A stretch of DNA of 64,000 nucleotides from Gammaproteobacteria bacterium (GCA_016874095.1 VGVH01000003.1:1-64000); one strand, 5' to 3'. Shown: positions 5,270-14,455, counted from the stretch's first letter. Translations and numbers: made by a program. The notes: generated from the letters alone by a model not told the origin.

Positions 5270-7372
5270 GTGTCGTCCTCGCTCTTGAATCCTTCATCGG
5301 CGTATCTCGCCGCTGCCGTGGCGCATGCGGGGCTCGCCGTCTGGGCTCTGCTTGCCGGAGGTCGCGGTCTGCTGCGCTGGCATATCGCGGGCCTGGCGCT
5401 TGTCGGCGTCGCATGGGCGTCGTTCCTGGGCGTGACGGCAGGGCCGAGCGGATTTTCGGATGCCGGTCCCGTGGGCTTTGTCGTCGAGGCCGCATACGCA
5501 GCCGCGTGGTTTCTGCTCCTGCAGCGACTCCTGAGGGGTCCGTACCTGCAGTCGATGCCGTCCACGGTCCGGCTCGGTCTCGCGACACTATGGGCGGGCG
5601 TCATCGCCGTGGGTGCTGCCGCTTCCTGGTCCTGGTACCGCGGCGGCTGGGATGACTGGCTCGCCGGGCTGTTCAGCGCCCTTGTGCTGATGGCTGCACT
5701 TTGCGGAGTGGCGTTGACGGCCCAGTTGTGCAGGGATGCGCCTGTCGAAGGCCGGGACGCACTGCGTTTCCTGGTCGCCTCCGGTGCGCTCGCGACGGGC
5801 GGTCAGGCCCTGTTCGCAGGCGCCGGCCTGTTGGCCTCGGTAGTAACGCCCGCACTGCAGGTGGCCCGCGCTGCTCTGGTTGTACTCGCTGTGGCCTGTC
5901 TCGCGATGGCCGTGCGCCAGCGTCCGCAGTGGTCACTTGCGATCTTCGTGTCGCCGCAGGCGCGTACTTATCTGCCACGACTCCTGGTTACAGCAGGGTT
6001 TTTCTGCGCGGTGGTCGCTGCGGTTCCGCTGTTCCGCGCCTTTGATCCGGAGCAGGCCCAGGCCTTGTCGACCTGGCTGTTGCCACTGATCGGGCTGCCG
6101 CTCGGTGCGCTGGTTTTCTCGCAGTCGCTCAGTGCACGGCTACGCGTCTTCCTCAGCAAGCATTTTCTGCCGTTTCGTTACGACTATCGGGAGGAATGGC
6201 TGCGACTGATTGACACGCTGGCCTCACCTGAGCAGCGCCTGCCGCTGCCCGAACGCGCGATCAAGTCGGTCGCGCAGATCGTCAGCAGCCCGGCGGGCCT
6301 CCTGTGGCTGAGGCGCCAGGCCGACGGGGGGTTTACCTGTGCGGCCGGCTGGAATACGAAAATGTGGTCTGACGCGGTCGTCGAAGCCGGGGACGCGGCC
6401 GTTACCTTCATGCTGGAGCGCGAGTGGATTCTGGATACCGCCGAACTCGAACGCAATCCGGCTATGTACCGGGGTCTCGTGCGACCAGGCTGGCTGGAGC
6501 AGTTTCCGGAAGCGTTGTTGCTCGTGCCGCTGATCAGCAACCGTTCGTTGATCGGTTTCATGGTTCTGCGGCAGTCGAGTTCCGCTTTTCGGCTGACCTA
6601 CGAGGAAATCGACCTGCTGCGCACTTCGGGCCGCCAGGTCGCCGCCCACCTCGCCCAGTACGAAGCCGACCAGAGGCTTGCCGAAGCCAAGCAATTCGAG
6701 GCGTTCAACCGGCTGACAGCGTTCCTGATGCACGACCTGAAGAATCTGATCGCCCAGCAGTCACTCGTTGTAAAAAACGCTGTGCGCCACAAGGGAAATC
6801 CGAATTTCTTCGAAGACACGATAGCTACCATCGACAACTCGGTTGCCCGCATGAGCAGGATCCTGCAGCAACTGCAGAGCGGGGAGACGGGTGGACGGCG
6901 CAGCCGGGTGCGGCTCGCATCAAGCCTGCAGGATGCAGTGGAGCGCTGTCGCGGCCGCGCGCCGGAGCCACGATTGATCCAGGTTGACGATCGTCTCCAC
7001 GCGCAGATCGATCGCGACCGGTTCGCGATGATCGCGGCCCACCTCATCCGCAATGCGCAGGAAGCGACCGCAACTGAAGGCAAAGTCGAGATCCGTGCGA
7101 CGCGCGAAGGCAACCATGCTGTAATTACCATCGAGGATGACGGCTGCGGAATGGAGCCCGACTTCATTCGTACTCGTCTGTTCCGCCCGTTCGATACAAC
7201 CAAGGGCAGCAAGGGCATGGGCATCGGCGCTTACCAGGCCCGGACCCTGGTGGTCGATTCGGGTGGTTCGCTGGATGTGGCGTCCGAGCCGGGTCGCGGC
7301 ACCTGCATTACCATTCGTCTGCCGCTGACGGATTCCGTCGAGGCGATTGGCCGGGAAGGGCAGGTCGAGTGA
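5270..7372 (+). CDS. prsK: PrsK-type membrane sensor histidine kinase (PEP-CTERM/EPS system)
   Basis: This protein of about 700 residues has an N-terminal membrane domain of eight or more helices (to about residue 300), a GAF-like sensory region (about 330-470), then a kinase core. The core has the phospho-acceptor His488 in FLMHDLKNLIAQQ, an N-box LIRNAQEA, a G1 box EDDGCGMEPDFI and a G2 box GSKGMGIGAYQAR. The absence of the usual HE dyad (HDLKN instead) and the domain order match PrsK kinases that pair with a sigma-54 activator in bacteria with PEP-CTERM protein sorting and exopolysaccharide. The GTG at 5270 is chosen by family length; only a weak GGGG precedes it. Its stop overlaps the response regulator start by 4 bases. 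No EPS or PEP-CTERM gene is seen nearby. Confidence 0.85.
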   Translation: MSSSLLNPSSAYLAAAVAHAGLAVWALLAGGRGLLRWHIAGLALVGVAWASFLGVTAGPSGFSDAGPVGFVVEAAYAAAWFLLLQRLLRGPYLQSMPSTVRLGLATLWAGVIAVGAAASWSWYRGGWDDWLAGLFSALVLMAALCGVALTAQLCRDAPVEGRDALRFLVASGALATGGQALFAGAGLLASVVTPALQVARAALVVLAVACLAMAVRQRPQWSLAIFVSPQARTYLPRLLVTAGFFCAVVAAVPLFRAFDPEQAQALSTWLLPLIGLPLGALVFSQSLSARLRVFLSKHFLPFRYDYREEWLRLIDTLASPEQRLPLPERAIKSVAQIVSSPAGLLWLRRQADGGFTCAAGWNTKMWSDAVVEAGDAAVTFMLEREWILDTAELERNPAMYRGLVRPGWLEQFPEALLLVPLISNRSLIGFMVLRQSSSAFRLTYEEIDLLRTSGRQVAAHLAQYEADQRLAEAKQFEAFNRLTAFLMHDLKNLIAQQSLVVKNAVRHKGNPNFFEDTIATIDNSVARMSRILQQLQSGETGGRRSRVRLASSLQDAVERCRGRAPEPRLIQVDDRLHAQIDRDRFAMIAAHLIRNAQEATATEGKVEIRATREGNHAVITIEDDGCGMEPDFIRTRLFRPFDTTKGSKGMGIGAYQARTLVVDSGGSLDVASEPGRGTCITIRLPLTDSVEAIGREGQVE

Positions 7373-8751
7373 GCGAAACCAAACGGCGGCTACTTGTCGT
7401 CGAGGACGACAAAGGCTTGCAAAGCCAGCTGCGCTGGTGCTTCGCAGACTGTGAAGTCGTCGTAGCAGAAGACCGCAATTCGGCTCTCGCCCAGCTGCGG
7501 CGTCACGAGCCACCCGTCGTCCTGCAGGACCTGGGTTTGCCGCCGGATGCCGAGGGTGTAGCCGAAGGGTTTGCGACGTTGGAGCAGATTCTCGGTCTGG
7601 CGCCTTCGACGAAGGTGATCGTCGTGACCGGTCACGGCGACCAGCAGAACGCGGTCAAGGCAGTCGGCCTTGGCGCCTATGACTTCTACCAGAAGCCGGT
7701 CGACACGGACGTCCTGCAGCTCATCGTCAACCGCGCGTATCAGATACACGCGCTCGAGCTGGAAAACCAGCGCCTCGTCCGCGAGCAGAGGGCATCGCCG
7801 CTCGATGGTATCGTCGCGGCCAGTGAAAAAATGCTCCAGGTCTGTCGGATCATCGAGAAGGTCGCACCAACCAGTGCGACGACGCTACTGCTCGGCGAAA
7901 GCGGTACTGGCAAGGAGCTGCTTGCACATGCGCTGCACAACCTGAGTCCGCGCAAGGACAAGCCGTTCATCGCCATCAACTGCGCAGCAATCCCGGAGGC
8001 CCTGCTCGAGAGTGAGTTGTTCGGCTACGAGAAGGGCGCCTTTACCGGCGCAGTCAAGCAGACTCACGGCAAGATAGAGACCGCTGACGGTGGCACGTTG
8101 TTTCTGGACGAGATAGGCGACATGCCGCTGGCCTTGCAGGCCAAGTTGCTGCGCTTCCTGCAGGAGCGGGTCGTCGAGCGGGTTGGTGGCCGCGAGGAGA
8201 TTCCCGTGGACGTGAGGGTGGTGTGCGCAACGAATCAGGACCTCGATGCCTGCATCCGCGACGGCCGGTTCCGCCAGGACCTTTTCTACCGGATCAGCGA
8301 AATCACGATCCGCATTCCGCCGCTCCGCGAACGCGATGGTGGCCGTCTGGTTCTCGCCCGATCTCTGCTTGAGAAAGCAACTGCCCTGCACGGCCGGCGA
8401 ATCTCCGGCTTCACTCAGGATGCACAGAGCGCGATAGAGAATTACGCCTGGCCTGGCAACGTACGCGAAATGGAGAACAAGATTCGCGGGGCCGTGATCA
8501 TGGCCGAGGGCAAGCAGGTGACGGCCGGCGATCTTGGCCTCGCCGGCACTGATGCCACTCCACCGAATCTCAACCTGCGTGAGGTACGGCGCGAGGTAGA
8601 GACGCGGGCGATCACTCGCGCCCTCGCGTTCGCCAACGACAACGTGTCCCAAGCGGCCAAGATCCTCGGGATCACACGGCCGACGCTCTACGATCTGATG
8701 GAAAAATACGGCATACAGCCGGTAGAGTCCGGGCCGCCGAGCGGCGGGTGA
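7369..8751 (+). CDS. prsR: PrsR-type sigma-54-dependent response regulator
   Basis: This 460-residue regulator has three domains: a receiver (1-125) with VVEDD acidic pocket and phospho-acceptor Asp54 in VLQDLGLPPD; an AAA+ sigma-54 activator domain (about 145-380) with Walker A GESGTGKEL, the sigma-54-contacting GAFTGA loop and Walker B LFLDEIGDM; and a Fis-type helix-turn-helix at the end (NVSQAAKILGITRPTLYDL). The DLGLPPDAEGVAEGF stretch is characteristic of the PrsR group. It would activate -24/-12 promoters upstream of PEP-CTERM protein genes or exopolysaccharide genes in response to PrsK. Start GTG at 7369 overlaps the prsK stop and follows GGGAAGGG, indicating translational coupling. 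It converges with galE, whose stop is one base away. Confidence 0.9.
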   Translation: MSETKRRLLVVEDDKGLQSQLRWCFADCEVVVAEDRNSALAQLRRHEPPVVLQDLGLPPDAEGVAEGFATLEQILGLAPSTKVIVVTGHGDQQNAVKAVGLGAYDFYQKPVDTDVLQLIVNRAYQIHALELENQRLVREQRASPLDGIVAASEKMLQVCRIIEKVAPTSATTLLLGESGTGKELLAHALHNLSPRKDKPFIAINCAAIPEALLESELFGYEKGAFTGAVKQTHGKIETADGGTLFLDEIGDMPLALQAKLLRFLQERVVERVGGREEIPVDVRVVCATNQDLDACIRDGRFRQDLFYRISEITIRIPPLRERDGGRLVLARSLLEKATALHGRRISGFTQDAQSAIENYAWPGNVREMENKIRGAVIMAEGKQVTAGDLGLAGTDATPPNLNLREVRREVETRAITRALAFANDNVSQAAKILGITRPTLYDLMEKYGIQPVESGPPSGG

Positions 8752-8752
8752 G

Positions 8753-9748
8753 TCAGAGTGCCGGCTCCTTGAGCAGCCGCCGTTCCCACGCAAGAGCCGT
8801 CCTGGCGATCAGGTCGAGGTCGTCGCAGACCGGTTCCCAGTCGAGGACGGCACGTATACGCTCAGCTCGCGCTATGAGAGTTGGTGGGTCGCCTGGCCGG
8901 CGCGGCGCATCGACGACCTGCAGTGCCGCACCCGCAGCCCGTTCGACTGCTTTGATTACTTCGCGAACGCTGTAGCCGTGGCCGTATCCGCAATTCAGCG
9001 TAACTGATGTGCCGCCACGGCGCAGGTAGCCGAGCGCCTGCACGTGGGCCGTCGCCAGGTCCTCGACGTGGATGTAGTCGCGCACACCGGTTCCGTCGCG
9101 CGTGTCGTAGTCGGTGCCGAACACCGAGACGTGGGACCGCTTTCCGACCGCTGCCTCGCAGGCCACCTTGGTGAGCAACGTGGCTTCGCGCGTCGACTGG
9201 CCTATTCGGCCATTGGGGTCGCAGCCCGCCACATTGAAGTAGCGCAATGTCACGTGCCGCAATGCGCAGGCTGCCGCCAGGTCACGCAGCATCCACTCCG
9301 TCATCAGCTTCGACGTGCCGTATGGATTGACTGGCTCGGTCGGCGAGTGTTCATCAGCCACACCACCCTGCGGGACGCCGTATACGGCCGCGGTCGAGGA
9401 AAACACGAAGTGAGAGATTCCTGCTTTCGCGGCGCAGTCGAGCAGGCTGCGGCTGGCGCAGGTGTTGTTGGCGTAGTAGCGAAGCGGATCCGCGACGGAC
9501 TCCGGAACGATCGTGCGCGCCGCGAAGTGCATGATGGTGTCGACATCGTGGTCCCGCAGCAGGGACGACACGAGTGCGGCGTTGCCGGTATCGCCGATCA
9601 CGAGGGGAGCGCCCAACACTGCTGAGCGGAATCCGGTGCTGAGGTCGTCGAGGACGACAACTCGTTCGCCGGCCTCGGTGAGCTGCCGCACGACGTGACT
9701 GCCGATGTAGCCGGCGCCGCCGGTCACGAGAATGGATTTGCGCTGCAT
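8753..9748 (-). CDS. galE: UDP-glucose 4-epimerase
   Basis: This is a 331-residue extended short-chain dehydrogenase. The NAD-binding GGAGYIGSH is at residues 10-18, the catalytic set Ser118, Tyr143 and Lys147 is in FSSTAAVYG and NPYGTSK, and the sugar-binding RYFNVAG follows. This spacing matches E. coli GalE (Ser124, Tyr149, Lys153). It interconverts UDP-glucose and UDP-galactose in the cytoplasm, supplying galactose donors for LPS or exopolysaccharide. It converges on prsR, whose system controls exopolysaccharide-linked genes, so a role in surface polysaccharide is plausible. A TATAAT-type -10 lies about 35 bases upstream of the ATG. Confidence 0.93.
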   Translation of the reverse strand: MQRKSILVTGGAGYIGSHVVRQLTEAGERVVVLDDLSTGFRSAVLGAPLVIGDTGNAALVSSLLRDHDVDTIMHFAARTIVPESVADPLRYYANNTCASRSLLDCAAKAGISHFVFSSTAAVYGVPQGGVADEHSPTEPVNPYGTSKLMTEWMLRDLAAACALRHVTLRYFNVAGCDPNGRIGQSTREATLLTKVACEAAVGKRSHVSVFGTDYDTRDGTGVRDYIHVEDLATAHVQALGYLRRGGTSVTLNCGYGHGYSVREVIKAVERAAGAALQVVDAPRRPGDPPTLIARAERIRAVLDWEPVCDDLDLIARTALAWERRLLKEPAL

Positions 9749-9783
9749 GATCGCCGAGCGTCGTGTCTGACCGAGAAGCCGCG

Positions 9784-9789
9784 ATTATA
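9784..9789 (-). promoter_or_regulatory. Candidate -10 element for galE
   Basis: The minus strand reads a perfect TATAAT here, 36 bases upstream of the galE ATG at 9748. No convincing -35 hexamer sits 16-18 bases further upstream. It is the only consensus -10 in the 206-base gap between galE and dusA. Confidence 0.45.
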
Positions 9790-9954
9790 GGTAAGCGGGC
9801 CAGGACTTGTCCGCTCGTCGTTCGCACGCTTGACCCTGTGGGCGGCGATGGGCCAACATCACGCGCGCCCACGCGATAGGGCGCGCAAGGCACCTCGAAC
9901 TCCCATGTCCGACAACAGCATGCCGGGTCCCATGGCCCTGCGCCCGGTCAGGCC

Positions 9955-10947
9955 GTGACCGTCGGGACCAGACATGCGGCAATCAGTGTCGCGCCGATGA
10001 TGGACGTGACCGATCGGCATTGCCGGTATTTTCTGCGCCTGCTGTCGCCGTCAGCGTTGCTCTATACGGAGATGATCACGGCTCGAGCCATCGTCCGTGG
10101 CGACAGGGAAAGCCTGCTCGGGTTCGACGCAGCGGAGCACCCGGTCGCTTTGCAGCTCGGCGGCCACGATCCGGTGGAACTGGCCGAAGCAGCCCGCATT
10201 GGCGAGGGCTTCGGCTACGACGAAATCAACCTGAACGTCGGCTGCCCCAGCGACCGGGTCCGGGAGGGGCGTTTCGGCGCATGCCTGATGCTCGAGCCTG
10301 ATGTGGTCGCCGCGGCTGTCGGCGCGATTCGCTCCGCCGTTCGTATTCCGGTCACGGTCAAGTCCCGCATCGGCGTAGACGACCGGGAGGGCTTCGACTT
10401 CCTGTCGAGCTTTGTCGAACGCGTATCCGCGGCTGGTTGCCGCGTATTCGTGGTGCACGCGAGGACGGCCATCCTGTCAGGGCTCTCGCCGCACGAGAAC
10501 CGCACCGTGCCGCCGTTGCGCTACGCGGTCGTGACTGAGTTGAAGCGCAGCCGGCCGGACCTTACCGTCGTGCTGAACGGCGGCATCACCACGGAAGAGG
10601 CCGTCGAAGGGGCGCTGCGCAGCGTTGATGGCGTCATGGTCGGACGCAAGATCGTGGACGATCCATGCTTTCTTGCCACGCTGGAGCAGCGCTTCGTCAA
10701 CCCGTCGGCTACGCTGCCCGATCGTACGGCGGTCGTGTACCGGATGTATGAATACGCCAGTCGTCTGGCGGCTCGTGGTGGGCGTGTCCACCACGTCACG
10801 CGTCCCATGTTGGGACTGTACCGAGGCCAGCGCGCTGCACGCAGCTGGCGGCGATTCCTGTCCGAGCGGGTCTGTCAGCCGGATGCCAGTCCCCGGCTGT
10901 TGCTCGAGTCGCTGCGGATTGTGGAGCAGGTGACGGAAACTGAGTGA
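9955..10947 (+). CDS. dusA: tRNA-dihydrouridine(20/20a) synthase
   Basis: This 330-residue FMN enzyme reduces uridine to dihydrouridine in the tRNA D-loop. The N-terminal SVAPMMDVTDRHCRYFLR is the DusA signature (most homologs have MDWTD). The catalytic cysteine lies in NLNVGCPSDRV, followed by the FGACLM segment. KSRIGVDD and VHARTAILSGLSPHENR carry the FMN and tRNA contacts typical of the DusA subgroup. The C-terminal helical domain contains HVTRPMLGLYRGQRGAR-like RPMLGLYRGQRAARSW. The GTG at 9955 is used because it is the first in-frame start near the conserved N-terminus; the ribosome site is weak. The next gene, a broken methyltransferase, overlaps its stop by 4 bases. Confidence 0.93.
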   Translation: MTVGTRHAAISVAPMMDVTDRHCRYFLRLLSPSALLYTEMITARAIVRGDRESLLGFDAAEHPVALQLGGHDPVELAEAARIGEGFGYDEINLNVGCPSDRVREGRFGACLMLEPDVVAAAVGAIRSAVRIPVTVKSRIGVDDREGFDFLSSFVERVSAAGCRVFVVHARTAILSGLSPHENRTVPPLRYAVVTELKRSRPDLTVVLNGGITTEEAVEGALRSVDGVMVGRKIVDDPCFLATLEQRFVNPSATLPDRTAVVYRMYEYASRLAARGGRVHHVTRPMLGLYRGQRAARSWRRFLSERVCQPDASPRLLLESLRIVEQVTETE

Positions 10948-11709
10948 ACGGAATGAATGTGTCGGGTAAGGGCAAGGCACGGCGCGGTCCGACGATGGCC
11001 GAGCGGGCTGATCGACATGATCTGTATGAACAGGCTGTGCTTGATTCGAAAGCCGAGGTGGACTTTATGCGCGCCACGTACCGCAGCATCCGCGGTCGGG
11101 CCGCGAGCTTTTTCCGTGAGGACTTCGCGGGCTCGGCGAGTACCGCCTGCGAGTGGGTGCGTCGCAGTGCGAATTGTCACGCTATTGGCGTGGCCCTGGA
11201 TCCGGCCGTGCTCGAATGGGGGCGCAAGCACCGCGTAGCGAGGCTGACGAAGAGCCAGCGTTCGCGCGTTCGCTTGGTGGAGGGGAATGTACTGAACGCT
11301 GCGCCAGTATTTTCGCGCCGTTAATGGCTCGCTGCGCCGCGAAGGGATCTTCTTTCTCGTTGCGTTCGGGGGCTACGAGGCATTGCGCGAGATGAAGAAG
11401 AGTACGCGGCAGCGACGCTTCACCTATGTCTGGGATCAGGCCCGTTACCGGCCGGTCACCGGCGAACTGCTGTGTCACATCCACTTTTGTTTTCCCGACG
11501 GATCACGACTACGCAGGGCGTTCTCCTACGACTGGCGCCTGTGGACGCTGCCGGAACTGCAGGAGCTGCTGGCGGAATCCGGCTTCGGTCGGGTAACGGT
11601 CTACTGGGAGGGCGACGACAGCAACGGCAAGGGCAGTGGTGAGTTCACTCCGCACGCCCATGGCGACGCCGACGCCGGCTGGGTCGCCTTCCTGGTTGCC
11701 GAAAAGTAG
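10944..11709 (+). pseudogene. Class I SAM-dependent methyltransferase, inactivated by an internal deletion and frameshift
   Basis: Two consecutive frames encode the two ends of one protein. The first (10944 to about 11298) carries ADRHDLYEQAVLDSKAEVDF, the SAM-binding half with REDFAGSASTACEW (motif I variant) and IGVALDPAVLEWG. It runs into a stop at 11322-11324. From about 11299 the other frame resumes with LRQYFRAVNGSL, FGGYEALREM, YVWDQARYRPVTGELLCHIH and the C-terminal VTVYWEG region to a TAG at 11709. Full-length relatives, as I know the family, have about 25 more residues at the junction, including an NFSYW-type motif. A deletion not divisible by three at about 11298 explains both the loss and the frameshift. 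The GTG overlaps the dusA stop, so the two were an operon. Confidence 0.75.
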
Positions 11710-11750
11710 CGTCGGGCGGATCGGGGCGATTCGCACGCTGGGCCTTGCCG

Positions 11751-11756
11751 TATAAT
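11751..11756 (+). promoter_or_regulatory. Candidate -10 element for the cyclase-FHA gene
   Basis: A perfect TATAAT lies 40 bases upstream of the GTG start at 11797, in the short gap after the methyltransferase pseudogene. No good -35 hexamer is visible at the usual distance, so activator dependence is possible. Confidence 0.45.
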
Positions 11757-11796
11757 CTTCGCGGTCGCTTTACATATTCCGGGCCGGGGGCCAGCT

Positions 11797-12705
11797 GTGG
11801 GCGAAGGCAGGGAGGTTGCCATCCTATTCGCGGACGTCGTGGGCAGTACACACCTGTACGAGGCCCTGGGGGACGAGCGCGCGCGCGAAACGGTTCAGCA
11901 GTGTCTGCGCGTCATGCGCGAGGCGACCGAGCAGTTCGGCGGCACCGTGATAAAGACCATGGGCGACGAGGTGATGGCGACCTTTCCCTCGGCGGAAGAC
12001 GCCATGAGTGCCGCCAGCCAGATGCAGAAGCGCATCACGCTCAGCTCGAAGTCCATGGAGGCAGACGGCGCCCAGATTGCCATCCGTATCGGCTGCCACT
12101 TCGGGCCGGTGGTTGCCGAAGACCGCGACATCTTTGGTGCCTCCGTGCACATCGCTAACCGCATGACCTCCCAGGCCAAAGCAGGTCAGATACTCACGAC
12201 GGCCACGACCGTCGCGCAGTTGACCGGCGAGTGGCGCGCCCTGGCGCGGCAGATCGATGTGGCCGCAGTCAAAGGTTATTCGAGCGAAATGGCGCTATTC
12301 GAGGTGCTGTGGCAGCCGGAGGAGGCGACGAGCATGTTGTCGTCCATCAGCTGGTCCGTACCCGAAGCGGCACAGGGTGGGCGTCTTGTGCTGCGTTTCC
12401 GCGGCAGCGAGCTCGTGCTCGGTGGCGACAGCAAGACCGAAGCCAGCATGGGGCGGGCTGATGAAAACGACGTCGTGGTCAAGGGCAAACTGATTTCACG
12501 TGTCCACGCCCGCATCGACCTGCGCAAGAACCGCTTCGTGCTCATCGACGAGAGCACCAATGGCACCTATATCCAGCCGGACGGCGGTACCGAAGTCTAC
12601 GTGCGGCGCGACAGCGCGGAACTTTCCGGCAGTGGCGTCATCGGCATGGGCAGGGTCGCGGCACGCGGCACTCCGCTCGCCATCGAGTACCGCTGCGAAC
12701 ACTGA
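11797..12705 (+). CDS. Class III adenylate/guanylate cyclase with C-terminal FHA domain
   Basis: This 302-residue protein joins two domains. Residues 5-175 are a class III cyclase catalytic domain: metal-binding Asp13 in ILFADVVGSTHLYE, then Lys53 and Asp57 in IKTMGDEVMATF, then the FGASVHIANRM segment. In that last motif the usual transition-state Asn (VNxAxR) is His, while the Arg is kept. Residues 195-300 are an FHA domain with MGRADENDVVV, ISRVHARI and ESTNGTYI, which binds phosphothreonine. No membrane segment is present. The architecture suggests a cytosolic cyclase that docks on a phosphorylated partner, probably a Ser/Thr-kinase substrate. The second messenger (cAMP or cGMP) cannot be told from the sequence. 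The GTG start follows a GGGGG about seven bases upstream. It converges with pckG. Confidence 0.85.
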   Translation: MGEGREVAILFADVVGSTHLYEALGDERARETVQQCLRVMREATEQFGGTVIKTMGDEVMATFPSAEDAMSAASQMQKRITLSSKSMEADGAQIAIRIGCHFGPVVAEDRDIFGASVHIANRMTSQAKAGQILTTATTVAQLTGEWRALARQIDVAAVKGYSSEMALFEVLWQPEEATSMLSSISWSVPEAAQGGRLVLRFRGSELVLGGDSKTEASMGRADENDVVVKGKLISRVHARIDLRKNRFVLIDESTNGTYIQPDGGTEVYVRRDSAELSGSGVIGMGRVAARGTPLAIEYRCEH

Positions 12706-12709
12706 CGGG

Positions 12710-14455
12710 CTACCGGGCCAGTTCCCGCTCGACGCGCTGTCGCTCTTCGCTCAACTCGGAAGGAAGGGCGGCGCCGAATTCGGCGAAGTAACCGGCGATG
12801 TCGTTCATCTCTCGCTGCCAGCTCGCATGGTCCACGCTGAGAAGCGAATTCACGACTTCGGGCGCAATCTGCAGTCCCTTCAAATCGATGTCTCCGGCGA
12901 GCGGCAGGAACCCGATCGGCGTCTCACGTGCGCCAACCCTCCCGGCACAACGATCGACGATCCAGCGAAGCACGCGCAAATTTTCGCCGAACCCGGGCCA
13001 GAGGAATCGACCATCCTTGTCCTGACGGAACCAGTTGACGTGGAAGATCTGCGGCAGCTTTGACGAGCGTGTGCCAAAAGACAGCCAGTGGCGCCAGTAG
13101 TCACCGAAGTTGATGCCACAGAAGGGTTTCATGGCCATCGGGTCACGGCGCGTGACGCCGACCGCACCGATGGCGGCAGCAGTGGTTTCGGATGCCACTG
13201 AGGCGCCGACGAGCACGCCATGGCGCCAGTCGCGGGCCTGGTAGACAAGGGGGGCGAGTTCCCGGCGGCGACCACCGAAGATGATGGCGCTGATCGGCAC
13301 GCCAGCCGGGTCGTCTGCCAGTGGTGAGTAGCTCGGATTCTGCCGTGCTGACACGGTAAAGCGCGAATTGGGATGGGCAGCCGCGCCGTTGCCTTTTTGC
13401 CAGGGCTTGCCGCGCCAGTCGATGACGGGCTCGAACTTGTCCTTGTCTTCCCACCAGGGCTCGTTGGCTGCGTTCAACGCCACGTTCGTGAATATGGCAT
13501 CGCGTTGGATCATGTCGAAGGCGTTGCGATTGGTCTTGGGATTGGTGCCCGGGACGACACCGAAATATCCGGACTCCGGATTGATCGCACGAAGCCTTCC
13601 GTCACCGTCGAGATGCAGCCAGGCAATGTCGTCGCCGAGCGTGCGTATCTTCCATCCTGCCTGCGATTCGGGCGGGATCAGCATGGCGAGATTGGTCTTT
13701 CCGCAGGCGGAAGGAAACGCGGCGGCTATGTAGTGCTTTTCACCTTCCGGGCTTTCGATTTCAAGGATCAGCATGTGCTCTGCGAGCCAGCCTTCGCGAC
13801 TGGCCTGCCAGCTGGCCAGCCGCAGCGCATGACACTTCTTGCCGAGCAAGGCGTTGCCACCGTAACCGGAGCCGTAGCTCTGGATCAGCATTTCATGCGG
13901 GAAGTGCATGATGAAGCGGCGATCCGGATCGAGTTCGCCGGTGGAGTGCAATCCGCGGGCAAAGTGGCCTTCGCGTTCTATTCGCCGCAGCGCCGGCGCT
14001 CCCATCCGTGTCATCAGTTTCATGTTCACCGTGACATAGGGGCTGTCGCTGATCTCGACGCCGCAGCGCGCGTACGGTGAGTCGATTGGCCCCATGCAGT
14101 ACGGGATCACGTACATCGTCCGGCCGCGCATACAGCCGTCGAACAGGGCATCCATTTGCAGATGGGCTTCGCCGGGCGACATCCAGTTATTGTTCGGTCC
14201 GGCTTCGGCCTTCTCCGGCGCGCAGACGAAAGTAAGGTGCTCGACCCGCGCAACGTCGCTTGGGTCCGAGCGATGGAGGTAGCAATTCGGGTAGGTCGAA
14301 CCGTTCAGCCGGATGAGATCGCCGCGGCCGAGCATCAGCTGGATCAGGGCCTCGTACTCCGCGTCGCCGCCGTCGCACCACTGGATACGGTCGGGTTTCG
14401 TGAGTGCCGCGGTATCCTGGACCCACTTGCGCAGGGCCACGTTCGTCGTGCTCAT
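12710..14455 (-). CDS. pckG: Phosphoenolpyruvate carboxykinase (GTP)
   Basis: The 581-residue enzyme converts oxaloacetate and GTP to phosphoenolpyruvate, GDP and CO2, the entry step of gluconeogenesis. The GTP-dependent class is clear from the P-loop AAFPSACGKTNLAML with its hyper-reactive cysteine, GDDIAWLH, the guanine pocket PGFGENLRVLRWI and the N-terminal TYPNCYLHRSDPSDVARVE. The ATG at 14455 is chosen over one 19 codons upstream because AAGGA lies six bases before it and homologs start near here. E. coli uses the unrelated ATP enzyme, so this marks a different metabolic layout. A divergent promoter region separates it from yoaA. Confidence 0.95.
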   Translation of the reverse strand: MSTTNVALRKWVQDTAALTKPDRIQWCDGGDAEYEALIQLMLGRGDLIRLNGSTYPNCYLHRSDPSDVARVEHLTFVCAPEKAEAGPNNNWMSPGEAHLQMDALFDGCMRGRTMYVIPYCMGPIDSPYARCGVEISDSPYVTVNMKLMTRMGAPALRRIEREGHFARGLHSTGELDPDRRFIMHFPHEMLIQSYGSGYGGNALLGKKCHALRLASWQASREGWLAEHMLILEIESPEGEKHYIAAAFPSACGKTNLAMLIPPESQAGWKIRTLGDDIAWLHLDGDGRLRAINPESGYFGVVPGTNPKTNRNAFDMIQRDAIFTNVALNAANEPWWEDKDKFEPVIDWRGKPWQKGNGAAAHPNSRFTVSARQNPSYSPLADDPAGVPISAIIFGGRRRELAPLVYQARDWRHGVLVGASVASETTAAAIGAVGVTRRDPMAMKPFCGINFGDYWRHWLSFGTRSSKLPQIFHVNWFRQDKDGRFLWPGFGENLRVLRWIVDRCAGRVGARETPIGFLPLAGDIDLKGLQIAPEVVNSLLSVDHASWQREMNDIAGYFAEFGAALPSELSEERQRVERELAR

